DNA of 12,497 nucleotides, taken from Gammaproteobacteria bacterium RIFCSPHIGHO2_12_FULL_38_11. Its GTDB lineage: Bacteria > Pseudomonadota > Gammaproteobacteria > Coxiellales > Coxiellaceae. The translations under genes and the position numbers were made by a program. Shown in pieces: positions 1 through 8,015 of this stretch. The notes below the pieces were generated by a model, which saw only the letters and a program-made list of their open reading frames with translations, did no database searches and was not told the DNA's origin. Numbering within the stretch: the first letter of the stretch is position 1; each line of letters begins with the position of its first letter. The stretch is taken from contig MGXX01000065.1 in NCBI GenBank assembly GCA_001801515.1, positions 15,420 through 27,916 on the forward strand, written 5' to 3'.

Positions 1-379
1 TCTGCAAAGCCATTTTTTCAGCGCATAATCGCATTACATTAAATGTGCCAATTAAATTAATATGTATCACGCGAGAAAAATCTACTAAAGGCATTGCACC
101 ATTTTTTCCGACAATGCGTGCGCCACTCACAACACCCGCGCAATTAATCACAGCATGAATTTCTGCTAATGCCGCAATCACTTTTTTAACGGAATCTTCC
201 GACGTCACATCGCATTCAAATGCGCTGCCATTCGTTTCAGTGGCAATTTTATTTACCAAATCAATATTTTTATCAAGCAAAATTGTTTTTGCACCCAAAC
301 GCGATAGTTCAAAAGCGGTTGCAGCGCCCAAACCCGATGCGGCACCGGTGATTAAAATTGTTTTATTTTTAATATCCAT
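1..379 (-). CDS. SDR-family oxidoreductase, HSD10/FabG-like, 3' part outside window
   Basis: Partial gene: 126 N-terminal codons are visible and the frame stays open to the window edge. The product starts with an NAD(P)-binding Rossmann fold: the TGAASGLG glycine motif at residues 11-18, an acidic CDV at 56-58 that would contact the adenine ring, NCAG at 79-82, and the structural Asn in HINLIGTFN near 108. The catalytic Tyr-x3-Lys lies beyond the edge. The stretch from NCAG to GTFNVMRL resembles the type-2 3-hydroxyacyl-CoA dehydrogenase (HSD17B10) branch, so a 3-hydroxyacyl-CoA or related alcohol dehydrogenase is plausible; the substrate cannot be told from this half. I start at the ATG at 379 because family members open with a similar short strand before TGAASG. 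An in-frame ATG at 391 would add four residues, and neither start has a clear Shine-Dalgarno. It lies about 34 bp downstream of the aminotransferase gene on the same strand and is probably cotranscribed with it. Confidence 0.85.
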   Translation of the reverse strand, partial: MDIKNKTILITGAASGLGAATAFELSRLGAKTILLDKNIDLVNKIATETNGSAFECDVTSEDSVKKVIAALAEIHAVINCAGVVSGARIVGKNGAMPLVDFSRVIHINLIGTFNVMRLCAEKMALQ

Positions 380-413
380 ATTGATACTCATTCAAAATAG
401 TTGTGAAGACATA

Positions 414-1508
414 TTACACACAGCATGTTTCCAAGACCGCACAAATCTCATTCACCGATTCTTCTTGTAAATAAGGATGAAAAGGCAAACTCAAAACATG
501 ATTAGCACAATATTCCGTGTGTGGGAAATGCTGTGTTTTTGCAGTAATGCTCGCAATAACGGGTTGTTGATGCAAGCCAATCGGATAGTGCACGGCAGTT
601 GGGATGCCTGCTTCAGATAATAAGCGCTGCGCCATTTCACGGTCTTCTACTTGAACCGTGTATTGCGCATAAACACTTTTATTATATTGTGCAATCACGG
701 GTGACATTAGGCAATCAGGTAAATGCGTGCGATAAAAACCCGCTACTTTTTCTCGAAGCGCAATTTCCATTTCAAAAATAGAAAATTTCTCGAGTAAAAT
801 TGCCGCCTGCAATGTATCCATTCGTCCATTCATGCCGATCATGACATGATTGTAACGACCCTGTTGTCCGTGATTCATAATCAATCGCATGCGCGCTGCT
901 AATTCATCGTCATTCGTAAAACAGGCACCGCTATCACCATAACCGCCCAATGGCTTTGAGGGAAAAAAGCTCGTACAAGCAATAGCACTCATCGAACCAC
1001 AGGATTTAATATTTTTATATTCTGCACCAAAACTTTGCGCAGCATCTTCAATCACGGAAATACCATGGCGTTTTGCAATCGTGTTAATTGCATCCATATC
1101 GGCACATTGTCCGTACAAACTCACAGGAATAATCGCTTTTGTTTTCGTTGTGATGGCAGCTTCCAATAAAGCGGGATTCAATAAATACGTTTTTGGATTG
1201 ATATCCACATAAACTGGCGTCGCCCCTAACAAATAAATAACTTCAGCAGCAGCGAAAAAACTAAAAGGAGCTGTGATGACTTCGTCACCCGCTTGGACAT
1301 TGAGCGCCATTAATGCAATATGCAATGCTGTTGTGCCACTGGACATTGAAATACAATGCTTCACACCCACATAATCAGCTAATTTGCGCTCTAAGCTATC
1401 AATTTCAGGCCCAAATAAAAATTGACCATGATCCAAAACACGGGCAATAGCAGCATCAATCTGTGCTTTGTTTTGCTGATACTGTGTTTTTAAGTCGATA
1501 AATTGCAT
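414..1508 (-). CDS. DegT/DnrJ/EryC1/StrS-family PLP aminotransferase, WbpE-like
   Basis: A full-length 364-residue sugar aminotransferase of the fold-type I, PLP-dependent DegT/DnrJ/EryC1 family. These enzymes transfer an amino group from glutamate to a nucleotide-linked keto-sugar in the cytoplasm. Visible landmarks are the phosphate-binding SSGTTALHIAL (residues 56-66), GDEVITAPFSFFA (74-86), the cofactor-ring Asp155 in VIEDAAQSFGA, and Lys185 in FFPSKPLGGYGD, which should form the Schiff base. The N-terminal FIDLKTQY and the FFPSKPLG block resemble WbpE/WlbC enzymes, which make 3-amino-3-deoxy derivatives of UDP-GlcNAcA for O-antigen; that substrate is an inference. The start has a good Shine-Dalgarno (AGGAAA) just upstream. 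It faces purB across a 52-bp gap and precedes an SDR gene. No glycosyltransferases or other nucleotide-sugar genes are seen nearby, which is unusual for this family. Confidence 0.93.
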   Translation of the reverse strand: MQFIDLKTQYQQNKAQIDAAIARVLDHGQFLFGPEIDSLERKLADYVGVKHCISMSSGTTALHIALMALNVQAGDEVITAPFSFFAAAEVIYLLGATPVYVDINPKTYLLNPALLEAAITTKTKAIIPVSLYGQCADMDAINTIAKRHGISVIEDAAQSFGAEYKNIKSCGSMSAIACTSFFPSKPLGGYGDSGACFTNDDELAARMRLIMNHGQQGRYNHVMIGMNGRMDTLQAAILLEKFSIFEMEIALREKVAGFYRTHLPDCLMSPVIAQYNKSVYAQYTVQVEDREMAQRLLSEAGIPTAVHYPIGLHQQPVIASITAKTQHFPHTEYCANHVLSLPFHPYLQEESVNEICAVLETCCV

Positions 1509-1560
1509 AGTGTTTCCTATAGTCGTTGGATATAATACAATAAAACAGGGGGATCACTTC
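1509..1560. promoter_or_regulatory. Divergent promoter region, aminotransferase / purB
   Basis: Only 52 bp separate the two divergent start codons. A perfect TATAAT lies at 1531-1536, oriented toward purB about 25 bp before its ATG, with a TG just upstream (off the extended -10 position by one base) and no convincing -35. The same AT-rich core read on the other strand gives TATTAT and could serve the aminotransferase. The purB Shine-Dalgarno AGGGGG (around 1547-1552) lies about 8 bases before its ATG. No PurR-like operator was recognised. Confidence 0.45.
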
Positions 1561-2916
1561 ATGCTCACCGCCATTTCACCCTTAGACGGACGTTACAGCC
1601 ATCATACAAAACAGTTGCGAGCAATTGTAAGCGAATATGGCCTGATATTCTACCGATTATCTATCGAAGTAAAGTGGTTAACATCACTTGCCAACAATCC
1701 ACAAATCACCGACATACAACCATTAACACCGGATGAAGATTTATTTCTAAAAACACTGCTAAATGCATTTAATGAACCAGAAGCAGAACACATTAAAAAA
1801 ATAGAAAAGAAAACCAATCACGATGTAAAAGCCATTGAGTATTATTTACGTGAAAAATTAGACGCGCATGCAACATTAAAACGCTTATCTCCTTTTATTC
1901 ATTTTGCCTGCACATCAGAAGATATTAACAATCTTGCTTATGCATTAATAATTAAAAAAACACGTGATGAAATCATTATTCCACAATTAAATGAACTGAT
2001 TCAATCACTCAATCAATTAGCCAGTAATACCGCGCAATGCGCCATGTTATCGCGCACACACGGACAACCCGCAACGCCAACCACATTGGGAAAAGAATTT
2101 AAAAATTTTTCAGTGCGCTTGTCTACCCATTTAAAATACTTTACTGAAATCCCCATTGCCGGAAAATGTAATGGTGCGGTTGGAAATTATAATGCACACT
2201 GTGTTGCGTATCCAAAAATTGATTGGTTAACCTTATCAAAAAATTTCATTGAATCACTTGGTTTACAATGGAATGCCTACACAACACAAATAGAACCACA
2301 CGATCTTTTAGCGCAGTTTTTTAATGCCTTAACTATTTGTCATACTATTTTAATCGACTTTTGTCGTGATATGTGGGGTTATATTGCACTTGATTATTTT
2401 TCATTGTGCAAAACAGAAGGCGAGGTAGGCTCATCCACTATGCCGCATAAAATTAACCCCATTGATTTTGAAAATGCAGAAGGGAACCTAGGATTAGCAA
2501 TTGCGCTTGCCACCCATCTTTCACAAAAATTACCACTTTCTCGCTGGCAACGTGATTTAACCGATTCTACTGTATTACGAAATGTGGGCACTGTTTTTGC
2601 TTATGGCCTTGTTGCCTATATTTCTTTATCAAAGGGGGTAAACAAATTAATTCCCAACACGGAAAAAATTAAAAAAGAGCTCAATCAACACTGGGAAATA
2701 TTGGCTGAACCCATTCAAACAGTCATGCGACGCTATGGTATTACTGATGCGTACGAACAATTAAAAAGCATGACGCGAGGTGAATCTATCACGCAAAAAC
2801 AATTGCGTGATTTTATTGCAGAATTAACCATTCCTGATGAAGCTAAAAAAGAATTACAAAATTTGACGCCAGAAAGTTATTTGGGTTTAGCGGTTAAATT
2901 GGCAAAAGGGATTTAA
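1561..2916 (+). CDS. purB: Adenylosuccinate lyase
   Basis: Cytoplasmic adenylosuccinate lyase, which releases fumarate from SAICAR and from adenylosuccinate, steps 8 of IMP synthesis and the last of AMP synthesis; active as a homotetramer. The 451 residues follow E. coli PurB (456) almost end to end. Landmarks are ISPLDGRY at 5-12, NHDVKAIEYY from 86, TSEDINN from 118, His168 in SRTHGQPATP (the general acid/base region), and the fumarase/aspartase-superfamily signature SSTMPHKINP at 291-300, whose Ser is the catalytic base. The frame is open 17 codons further upstream (to 1510), but I choose the ATG at 1561: the product then begins like family members (MLTAISPLDGRY), and an AGGGGG Shine-Dalgarno sits about 8 bases before it, inside the longer reading. 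The 3' neighbour begins one base after the stop, so the two are very likely cotranscribed and translationally coupled. Confidence 0.98.
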   Translation: MLTAISPLDGRYSHHTKQLRAIVSEYGLIFYRLSIEVKWLTSLANNPQITDIQPLTPDEDLFLKTLLNAFNEPEAEHIKKIEKKTNHDVKAIEYYLREKLDAHATLKRLSPFIHFACTSEDINNLAYALIIKKTRDEIIIPQLNELIQSLNQLASNTAQCAMLSRTHGQPATPTTLGKEFKNFSVRLSTHLKYFTEIPIAGKCNGAVGNYNAHCVAYPKIDWLTLSKNFIESLGLQWNAYTTQIEPHDLLAQFFNALTICHTILIDFCRDMWGYIALDYFSLCKTEGEVGSSTMPHKINPIDFENAEGNLGLAIALATHLSQKLPLSRWQRDLTDSTVLRNVGTVFAYGLVAYISLSKGVNKLIPNTEKIKKELNQHWEILAEPIQTVMRRYGITDAYEQLKSMTRGESITQKQLRDFIAELTIPDEAKKELQNLTPESYLGLAVKLAKGI

Positions 2917-2917
2917 T

Positions 2918-3736
2918 ATGTCACTCGGCACCTATCTCGTTCGAAAACTGAGTCATTATTTATTAAAAGACATTACCCCGTCGCGCGCTTTTTTATGTGA
3001 TTTCTCGCGGATTTGTCACGAAGTACGAACAGCCGATATATTATTAATTGAAGGTAGAAATCGCATTAGCCATATCGTGCAGTACGTTACACAAAGTCCT
3101 TGGAGTCATGCTGTTTTATATATCGGAAAAATTTATAATATTGACGATCCGAAATTACGTGAATTCGTACAAGAACATTACAAAGGTTCTTTATCTGAAG
3201 CGTTGATTGTAGAAGCGATGGTCGGTCAAGGAACGATTATTGTGCCCATATCAAAATATAAGGGTGAACACATTCGTCTTTGTCGTCCCACTGGATTATC
3301 GCATTCAGATGCGCAAAAGGTCGTTGAATATGCGGTTAATAGTATTGGACGTAAATACAGTATTCGTCATTTTTTTGATTTAGGGCGATTTTTATTATCC
3401 AGTAAATTTATTCCACGCAGTTGGTTTTCAAGTTTATTTCAAAATACACCTGGCAAAGTAAGACAAGATATTTGTTCCGCCATGATTGCAAAAGCCTTTG
3501 TTGCTGTTAAATTCCCCATCTTGCCGTTGATTCGTCAAAATGCAAAACGTGATTTAGAAATGATTCGTCGCAATCCGAAATTATATACACCGAGTGATTT
3601 CGATTATTCACCGTATTTTGACATCATTAAATATCCGATGATGCCGGTTACTGGATTCAGTGTTTATCGCAACCTGCCTTGGCAAGAAGATTTAATGAGT
3701 AATGATGATCGAGGGTTAGCGCAGTCGGAGGAATAA
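2918..3736 (+). CDS. YiiX/YebB-like (lipo-like) permuted papain-fold hydrolase
   Basis: A 272-residue protein of the YiiX/YebB-like NlpC/P60-related group (Peptidase_C92), often annotated as lipo-like protein in Legionella and Coxiella relatives. These are circularly permuted papain-fold enzymes, predicted amidases or peptidases, with few characterised substrates. The expected triad is visible in permuted order: His64 in SPWSHAVLYIG, Glu99 in IVEAM, and Cys186 in QDICSAMIAKAF. GDxLL-type N-terminal context is present as ADILLIEGRNRISHIVQYV. There is no signal peptide or lipobox despite the usual name; the N-terminus is basic and moderately hydrophobic. The start follows the purB stop by one base, with AAGGG a few bases upstream inside the purB end, so expression is tied to purB. 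Function here is unknown; lipid or peptide amide hydrolysis at the membrane is a guess from the fold. The gene ends 7 bp from the convergent slipin gene. Confidence 0.85.
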   Translation: MSLGTYLVRKLSHYLLKDITPSRAFLCDFSRICHEVRTADILLIEGRNRISHIVQYVTQSPWSHAVLYIGKIYNIDDPKLREFVQEHYKGSLSEALIVEAMVGQGTIIVPISKYKGEHIRLCRPTGLSHSDAQKVVEYAVNSIGRKYSIRHFFDLGRFLLSSKFIPRSWFSSLFQNTPGKVRQDICSAMIAKAFVAVKFPILPLIRQNAKRDLEMIRRNPKLYTPSDFDYSPYFDIIKYPMMPVTGFSVYRNLPWQEDLMSNDDRGLAQSEE

Positions 3737-3743
3737 TATCAGC

Positions 3744-4496
3744 TCAACGCTCAGGGCTCTGAGAAAAAAACGCTTTCATAAATTCCATCGGCAATGGAAA
3801 AACTATTGTCGAAGTTTTATCACCCGCAATATCAATTAACGTTTGCATATACCGCAATTGAATTGCCGCTGGTTGTTGCGATAAAACGCCCGCTGCTTCT
3901 TGCAGTTTGTATGATGCTTGTAATTCGCCTTCCGCATTAATCACTTTTGCACGACGTTCACGTTCTGCTTCCGCTTGTGCTGCAATGGCACGCACCATGC
4001 TTTCATCTAAATCCACACGCTTCATTTCGACATTCATAATTTTAATGCCCCAATTATCTGCCGATATTTCTAAAATCGCTTGCAAATCTTTATTTAATTT
4101 ATCGCGTTCCGCCAATAAATCATCCAGTTCGTGTTGTCCTAACACCGAACGCAATGTCGTTTGCGCCAATTGACTCGTCGCTTCATAATAGTCTTCCACT
4201 TGAATAATAGCCTTTTCAGGATCAATCACACGAAAATAAACAACGGCACTCACGCGAACAGAAACGTTATCGCGCGTAATTAAATCTTGATTCGGCACAT
4301 CCATTACGACTGTTCGCAATTGCACACGATTCATTTGCTGGAAAATAGGAATAACCAAAATTAATCCCGGGCCTTTAACGCTCGTAAATCGACCCAGTGT
4401 GAAAATCACAGCACGTTCATATTCTTTTAATACATTAATTGCACTGAATAATACAATCGCGACGGCAATCGCAGCAATGTAGATCGTCATGTCCAT
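3744..4496 (-). CDS. Slipin, SPFH/band 7 (stomatin-like) membrane protein
   Basis: A 250-residue slipin, the typical length. One hydrophobic segment at residues 4-21 anchors it in the inner membrane. The SPFH domain follows: [17 protein letters not shown] (21-37), [10 protein letters not shown] (41-50), [18 protein letters not shown] (63-80), then VDPEKA-type and TTLRSVLG (113-120). A charged helical segment, [19 protein letters not shown] (173-191) into LQEAAGVL, is the usual oligomerising coiled coil. Such proteins form large rings or membrane microdomains and often act with an NfeD-type protein whose gene sits next to them; no nfeD is seen here, since the gene is flanked by the YiiX-like gene and E1 beta. 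The ATG at 4496 is chosen because an AGGAG Shine-Dalgarno lies 8 bases upstream. It is probably a single-gene transcript from the 4497-4771 gap. Confidence 0.95.
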   Translation of the reverse strand: MDMTIYIAAIAVAIVLFSAINVLKEYERAVIFTLGRFTSVKGPGLILVIPIFQQMNRVQLRTVVMDVPNQDLITRDNVSVRVSAVVYFRVIDPEKAIIQVEDYYEATSQLAQTTLRSVLGQHELDDLLAERDKLNKDLQAILEISADNWGIKIMNVEMKRVDLDESMVRAIAAQAEAERERRAKVINAEGELQASYKLQEAAGVLSQQPAAIQLRYMQTLIDIAGDKTSTIVFPLPMEFMKAFFSQSPER

Positions 4497-4771
4497 GCTC
4501 TTCTCTCCTAAATTGTTGAATATACCATAAAATGCTCAAAACATGTACTGCAATAATTTTAATATTTAAATGACGATTACCCTAAGGCTGTAAGCAATTT
4601 TTAAAATTTCATCAGTGCTGTTTGATGATGATTGCGTGCGAATCTTGCGATAAGTAATATAATCATCACAGAAACGCAGCCCTCTGGGCGCGTTAATAAA
4701 TAACCGTGCATTATCACGAAAAAAAAGGTATTTTTATATCCGTGTTTTTAACTTAAATTGAGTCATTCACT
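4497..4771. promoter_or_regulatory. 275-bp divergent intergenic region, slipin / E1 beta
   Basis: This is the longest non-coding stretch in the window and must hold both divergent promoters. Toward E1 beta, TTATCA (4711-4716) and TATATC (4735-4740), 18 bp apart, are a weak sigma-70 match (4/6 each), ending about 30 bp before the start. Toward the slipin gene the AT-rich run around 4510-4570 gives only poor hexamers. A compact GC-rich hairpin sits at 4673-4694 (separate entry). E1 beta has no strong Shine-Dalgarno; TTGAGT about 13 bases upstream is the best candidate. I found no credible small gene here. Confidence 0.3.
4673..4694. other. GC-rich hairpin in the E1 beta upstream region
   Basis: AACGC, a bulged A, then GCCC pairs with GGGC and GCGTT around a three-base TCT loop: nine base pairs with a single bulge. 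It stands out in otherwise AT-rich sequence. No T-run follows on either strand, so it is not an ordinary intrinsic terminator. It lies upstream of the proposed E1 beta promoter, so it may be a DNA site or a relic of an upstream transcript's end rather than a leader structure. Confidence 0.35.
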
Positions 4772-5749
4772 ATGCCTGCTATCACTCTCGTCGAAGCCGT
4801 CAACCAAGCCATCGCCTACGAAATGGCGCACGATAACAATGTCATCATTCTGGGCGAAGATATTGCCGCCAATGGCGGTGTTTTTCGCACAACCGTTGGC
4901 TTACTTGAAAAATTTGGACCAGAACGCGTGCTCGACACACCACTGGCAGAAAGCATGATCGCAGGGATGACAATCGGCATGGCTGCTCAAGGTTTAAAAC
5001 CTATCGCCGAATTTCAATTCATGGGGTTTATTTATTCTGCCGTCGACCAAATCCTCTCGCATGCCGCTCGTCTACGAAATCGCACACGAGGACGATTGCA
5101 TTGCCCTTTGGTTTTTCGTGCACCTTACGGCGGCGGTATTCATGCACCCGAGCACCATTCCGAAAGTATGGAAGCATTGTTTGCGCACATTCCTGGCATT
5201 CGTGTTGTGATGCCATCATCGCCTGCAAAAGCGTATGGATTATTATTGGCAGCGATCAGAAACCCTGATCCTGTTTTATTTTTAGAACCAAAACGGATTT
5301 ATCGTTTAGTAAAACAAGACGTTCCCGATAATGGTGAAGCATTACCGCTTGATAAATGTTTTATTGTTAAACCTGGAAACGATGTCACCCTCATTACCTG
5401 GGGCGCAATGATTAAAGAAACATTAGAAGCCGCAGAACAACTAGAAAACCAGGCTATTTCTGCAGAAATAATTGATTTGGCGACAATATCACCGATTGAT
5501 ATGGAAACAATTTTAACGTCTGTAGAAAAAACTGGGCGCTGTGTGATAGTTCATGAAGCACCGCGCAGTTGTGGCGTGGGTGCTGAAATTGCTGCACAAT
5601 TAGCGGAATACGCGCTAGATTCATTGCAAGCGCCGATTCAACGGGTGTCGGGTTATGATACGGTGATGCCTTATGCGCAGCTGGAAAAAAATTATATGCC
5701 GAGTGTGGAACGGATTATGAAAGCGGTAAAGGTGGTGATGGATTACTGA
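4772..5749 (+). CDS. pdhB: 2-oxoacid (pyruvate) dehydrogenase E1 component, beta subunit
   Basis: The 325-residue beta subunit of a heterotetrameric (alpha2beta2) thiamine-diphosphate E1 enzyme, which decarboxylates a 2-oxoacid and passes the acyl group to the lipoyl arm of E2. The transketolase-like pyrimidine-binding domain shows ILGEDIAANGGVFRTT (26-41), Glu60 in LDTPLAESMIAG (the residue that activates ThDP), IAEFQFMGF (78-86) and the APEHHSES loop (125-132). The C-terminal transketolase domain follows from about residue 195, with VTLITWGAM and VIVHEAPRSCGVGAEIA. Pyruvate is the likeliest substrate but branched-chain oxoacid forms are close relatives. E1 alpha normally lies immediately upstream and is missing; the 5' neighbour is the divergent slipin. 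E2, normally next, is 2.5 kb away behind an opposing gene whose 3' end overlaps this one by 35 bp. The start chosen matches the family N-terminus; another frame opening at 4758 is not coding. Confidence 0.93.
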   Translation: MPAITLVEAVNQAIAYEMAHDNNVIILGEDIAANGGVFRTTVGLLEKFGPERVLDTPLAESMIAGMTIGMAAQGLKPIAEFQFMGFIYSAVDQILSHAARLRNRTRGRLHCPLVFRAPYGGGIHAPEHHSESMEALFAHIPGIRVVMPSSPAKAYGLLLAAIRNPDPVLFLEPKRIYRLVKQDVPDNGEALPLDKCFIVKPGNDVTLITWGAMIKETLEAAEQLENQAISAEIIDLATISPIDMETILTSVEKTGRCVIVHEAPRSCGVGAEIAAQLAEYALDSLQAPIQRVSGYDTVMPYAQLEKNYMPSVERIMKAVKVVMDY

Positions 5750-8015
5750 TTTGCGGTTTAAAATCTTTCAAGCTAAATCCGGCTTTTTCAATTTTTTTAC
5801 GTATTTTTTTCAACTCACCATCATGTAGCGCATTCCATTGATTTAAACTAAAAGTAGGTTTTTCACCCGTTTCAAGAAATTTTTTTAAGCTACTTGCAGC
5901 AGATAGCTTAATATTTTTTTCCGTTGCCTGCGATTCAAAAAAGAAATGGTGGCGATTTCCCCTCTTTCTTTCTTCACTATATTCATCAAGTTTATTAATA
6001 AAATATTGTTTTGTATTTTTAGGTGCGTTTTTATTTCGCCAAACTACCAACCATTCCGGAATTTTATTTTCGTTAACGATGTTAGGCGCTGCTTCTTTTT
6101 CATTAGATTTACTTTTGTTAAACCCTTCAATATACCCATTCACCGCATTCCAAATCAAAAGCAAATTGTTATTAACACCACGGCCTTTAATGTTTGTTGC
6201 GGAAGCATGCAGTGCACGATTAAATTCATCTTCTGTTAGACATTTATCAGATGATTCAAATGATTTCATAAGATTGTAATAAGCAGATGCAACACCGCCA
6301 CGATCAATACCGTCCTTGCAAGATATATTAAAAACAGGTGGTTTTAATGTGTCAATGATAAAATTCGTTAATTCATATTTAATAAAGTGGAAATAAACCG
6401 CTTGCTGTTCTGCTTCACTCAGCTGTCCTGGTGATTCTTGAGGATTATCTTCACAGAGAATTTTCCTAAAACTGTTGGTAAGCAACGCGTTAAGTTTTTC
6501 TTCTTTTGCTTTTGTATTTAACGAGCCATTTAAATTTACCCCGTAAAGTAATTTTTCTACTTTATCACTAATATAAAAATCTTGAATCGGTTCTTTACTG
6601 CTGCCATTGGCAATTTGAAACATCACATCAAACGCGGCAGTTACCGTCCAATCCGTTTTTGGTTTTAACTGGCTAACAAATTTTTTATTCAATAAGCCAT
6701 GATCAGCGGGAAGTGTAATAACAGCGACATTACCATGCTTTTCAGGAAGCTCAGCATGCTCGTGAAATGACAATCTCATTTCCTCAAGTCTTTTTTTTAT
6801 ATCTTTATCATAAATAAAAACCGGATTCTCAAAGCGTTCGGGTATTAATTTTTCTAAATACTCAACAGACCTTGTCGATGGTAAATTTCTAATCTCTTTA
6901 CGACACAAGTGACCATCTTTATCGCGAAAATAAATTGCCCACTTGCCTTGATCATTTCTTTCAAAAATAACCTTGCTGCCATCTGCAACTTGTCTTTTTT
7001 GAGTATCATTAATTGGAGTGCAAATAAGTTGATAATCGCACCCCTCTAAATTTTCAAGCTCTGCTGTTAATTTTGATTCGAAAATACGCTCATGACGATT
7101 TTTCTCTTTTTTAAGCTTATCAGATTCTTCAAAACGGTCTCTGCCTAAATTGTTAATATAAACATAAGTGATTTTTTCTGGATCTTCTTTGTTTTCTAAT
7201 GTTTTTAAAAGTCGCTTAAAAATAGGATTAACGCGCGGTCTACATTCATGATATTGCGCTTGCGTACCTGAACGTAGCTCAGTTGGACCTGAAGACATAT
7301 TATATTTTCTAACAGATACCATGCTCGTTGTAGACATAGGTTTAAAATCATACTTTCCCGCTTTAGCTAATTTTCTAAAAAACCGACCTGCCTTCGATGT
7401 TTCTTTCGTTGCATTGATTCCCATCGATACAATCATTTGCGCTAATTTAAATCGAGCGGCATCTGCATTTTGTGGTGTTAATTTATTTACTTTTTGTTGA
7501 TCTTTATTTAAATCTCTTGTAATTTTTTTTTCAACCTGATTTTCTGTTGTAATAATATCATTTGTCATTGCAGCAGCGCGTTCCAATGCTTTATTTTCAT
7601 TAAAATAGGTAGCATGAACAATATCATCAACTAGTTCTGAACCCATTAATGCTTTGTTTTCGCAATCACTTTCAAGCGCATTGATGAAAAGAGTATAGTC
7701 ATCGCCATAGGCAATGTTAGGATTGTACTTTACAGGTGAATGCAAGCGAACAAAGGTTTCCAATAATTCATATGATTTAGATTTATTCTTATCAGAATAA
7801 TCCTTATTTTTAAAAATCTTCTCAGCAATTTTTTTTAAATACTCATAGGAATTGATATTACGAAGTTCATCACCCCCCAAAATGTGTCTTTTTTCTGCAT
7901 AATGTATAGATAAATAATTGGGATTTCTGGGGTCAATGCTGTCAGATTCACTTTCTTCGCCTGAATCAAAAGTGTGCGACAAATTATTTCCTACTTGTTC
8001 ACGATCATCTGACAT
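5715..8015 (-). CDS. Putative secreted effector with CX5R phosphatase motif
   Basis: A 766-residue protein I cannot assign to a named family. It has no signal peptide and no obvious membrane segment. The first 30 residues are acidic and Ser-rich (SGEESESDSIDP); much of 50-350 is charged and Lys-rich, probably helical. The key feature is C566-K-D-G-I-D-R572, followed by GGVASAYYNL, after a hydrophobic strand (PPVFNIS). That matches the CX5R loop of cysteine-based phosphatases, and the Asp-Arg ending recalls Sac1 (CxDCLDR), myotubularin (CSDGWDR) and the bacterial SopB/SidF/SidP phosphoinositide phosphatases (CKSGKDR in SopB). I infer a phosphoinositide or inositol-phosphate phosphatase delivered to a host cell. 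The C-terminus is Lys-rich then small, polar and Pro-rich (QISNPSPPLPLS), compatible with a Dot/Icm-type C-terminal signal but not proof. An AGG about 9 bases before the ATG at 8015 is a modest ribosome site. It is transcribed against the flanking E1 beta and E2 genes, suggesting insertion into a pdh operon. Confidence 0.7.
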   Translation of the reverse strand: MSDDREQVGNNLSHTFDSGEESESDSIDPRNPNYLSIHYAEKRHILGGDELRNINSYEYLKKIAEKIFKNKDYSDKNKSKSYELLETFVRLHSPVKYNPNIAYGDDYTLFINALESDCENKALMGSELVDDIVHATYFNENKALERAAAMTNDIITTENQVEKKITRDLNKDQQKVNKLTPQNADAARFKLAQMIVSMGINATKETSKAGRFFRKLAKAGKYDFKPMSTTSMVSVRKYNMSSGPTELRSGTQAQYHECRPRVNPIFKRLLKTLENKEDPEKITYVYINNLGRDRFEESDKLKKEKNRHERIFESKLTAELENLEGCDYQLICTPINDTQKRQVADGSKVIFERNDQGKWAIYFRDKDGHLCRKEIRNLPSTRSVEYLEKLIPERFENPVFIYDKDIKKRLEEMRLSFHEHAELPEKHGNVAVITLPADHGLLNKKFVSQLKPKTDWTVTAAFDVMFQIANGSSKEPIQDFYISDKVEKLLYGVNLNGSLNTKAKEEKLNALLTNSFRKILCEDNPQESPGQLSEAEQQAVYFHFIKYELTNFIIDTLKPPVFNISCKDGIDRGGVASAYYNLMKSFESSDKCLTEDEFNRALHASATNIKGRGVNNNLLLIWNAVNGYIEGFNKSKSNEKEAAPNIVNENKIPEWLVVWRNKNAPKNTKQYFINKLDEYSEERKRGNRHHFFFESQATEKNIKLSAASSLKKFLETGEKPTFSLNQWNALHDGELKKIRKKIEKAGFSLKDFKPQISNPSPPLPLS

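Noticed and set aside
1510..1560. Seventeen-codon N-terminal extension of PurB
   Set aside because: It runs through the promoter core and the Shine-Dalgarno of the downstream ATG, and PurB proteins begin at the point encoded from 1561.
3750..3763. CTCAG/CTGAG hairpin next to an A-run between the YiiX-like and slipin gene ends, as a terminator
   Set aside because: It lies inside the slipin coding end and the A/T run is on the wrong side for either transcript; the stem is only five pairs.
3907..4173. Plus-strand frame of 88 codons antisense to the slipin gene
   Set aside because: Ser/Arg/Ala-rich shadow of the slipin coding strand with no ribosome site or recognisable domain.
4625..4657. Ten-codon frame with two Cys ahead of the 4673-4694 hairpin, as an attenuation leader peptide
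   Set aside because: No ribosome site, no run of a regulatory amino acid, and no terminator/antiterminator pair; probably chance.
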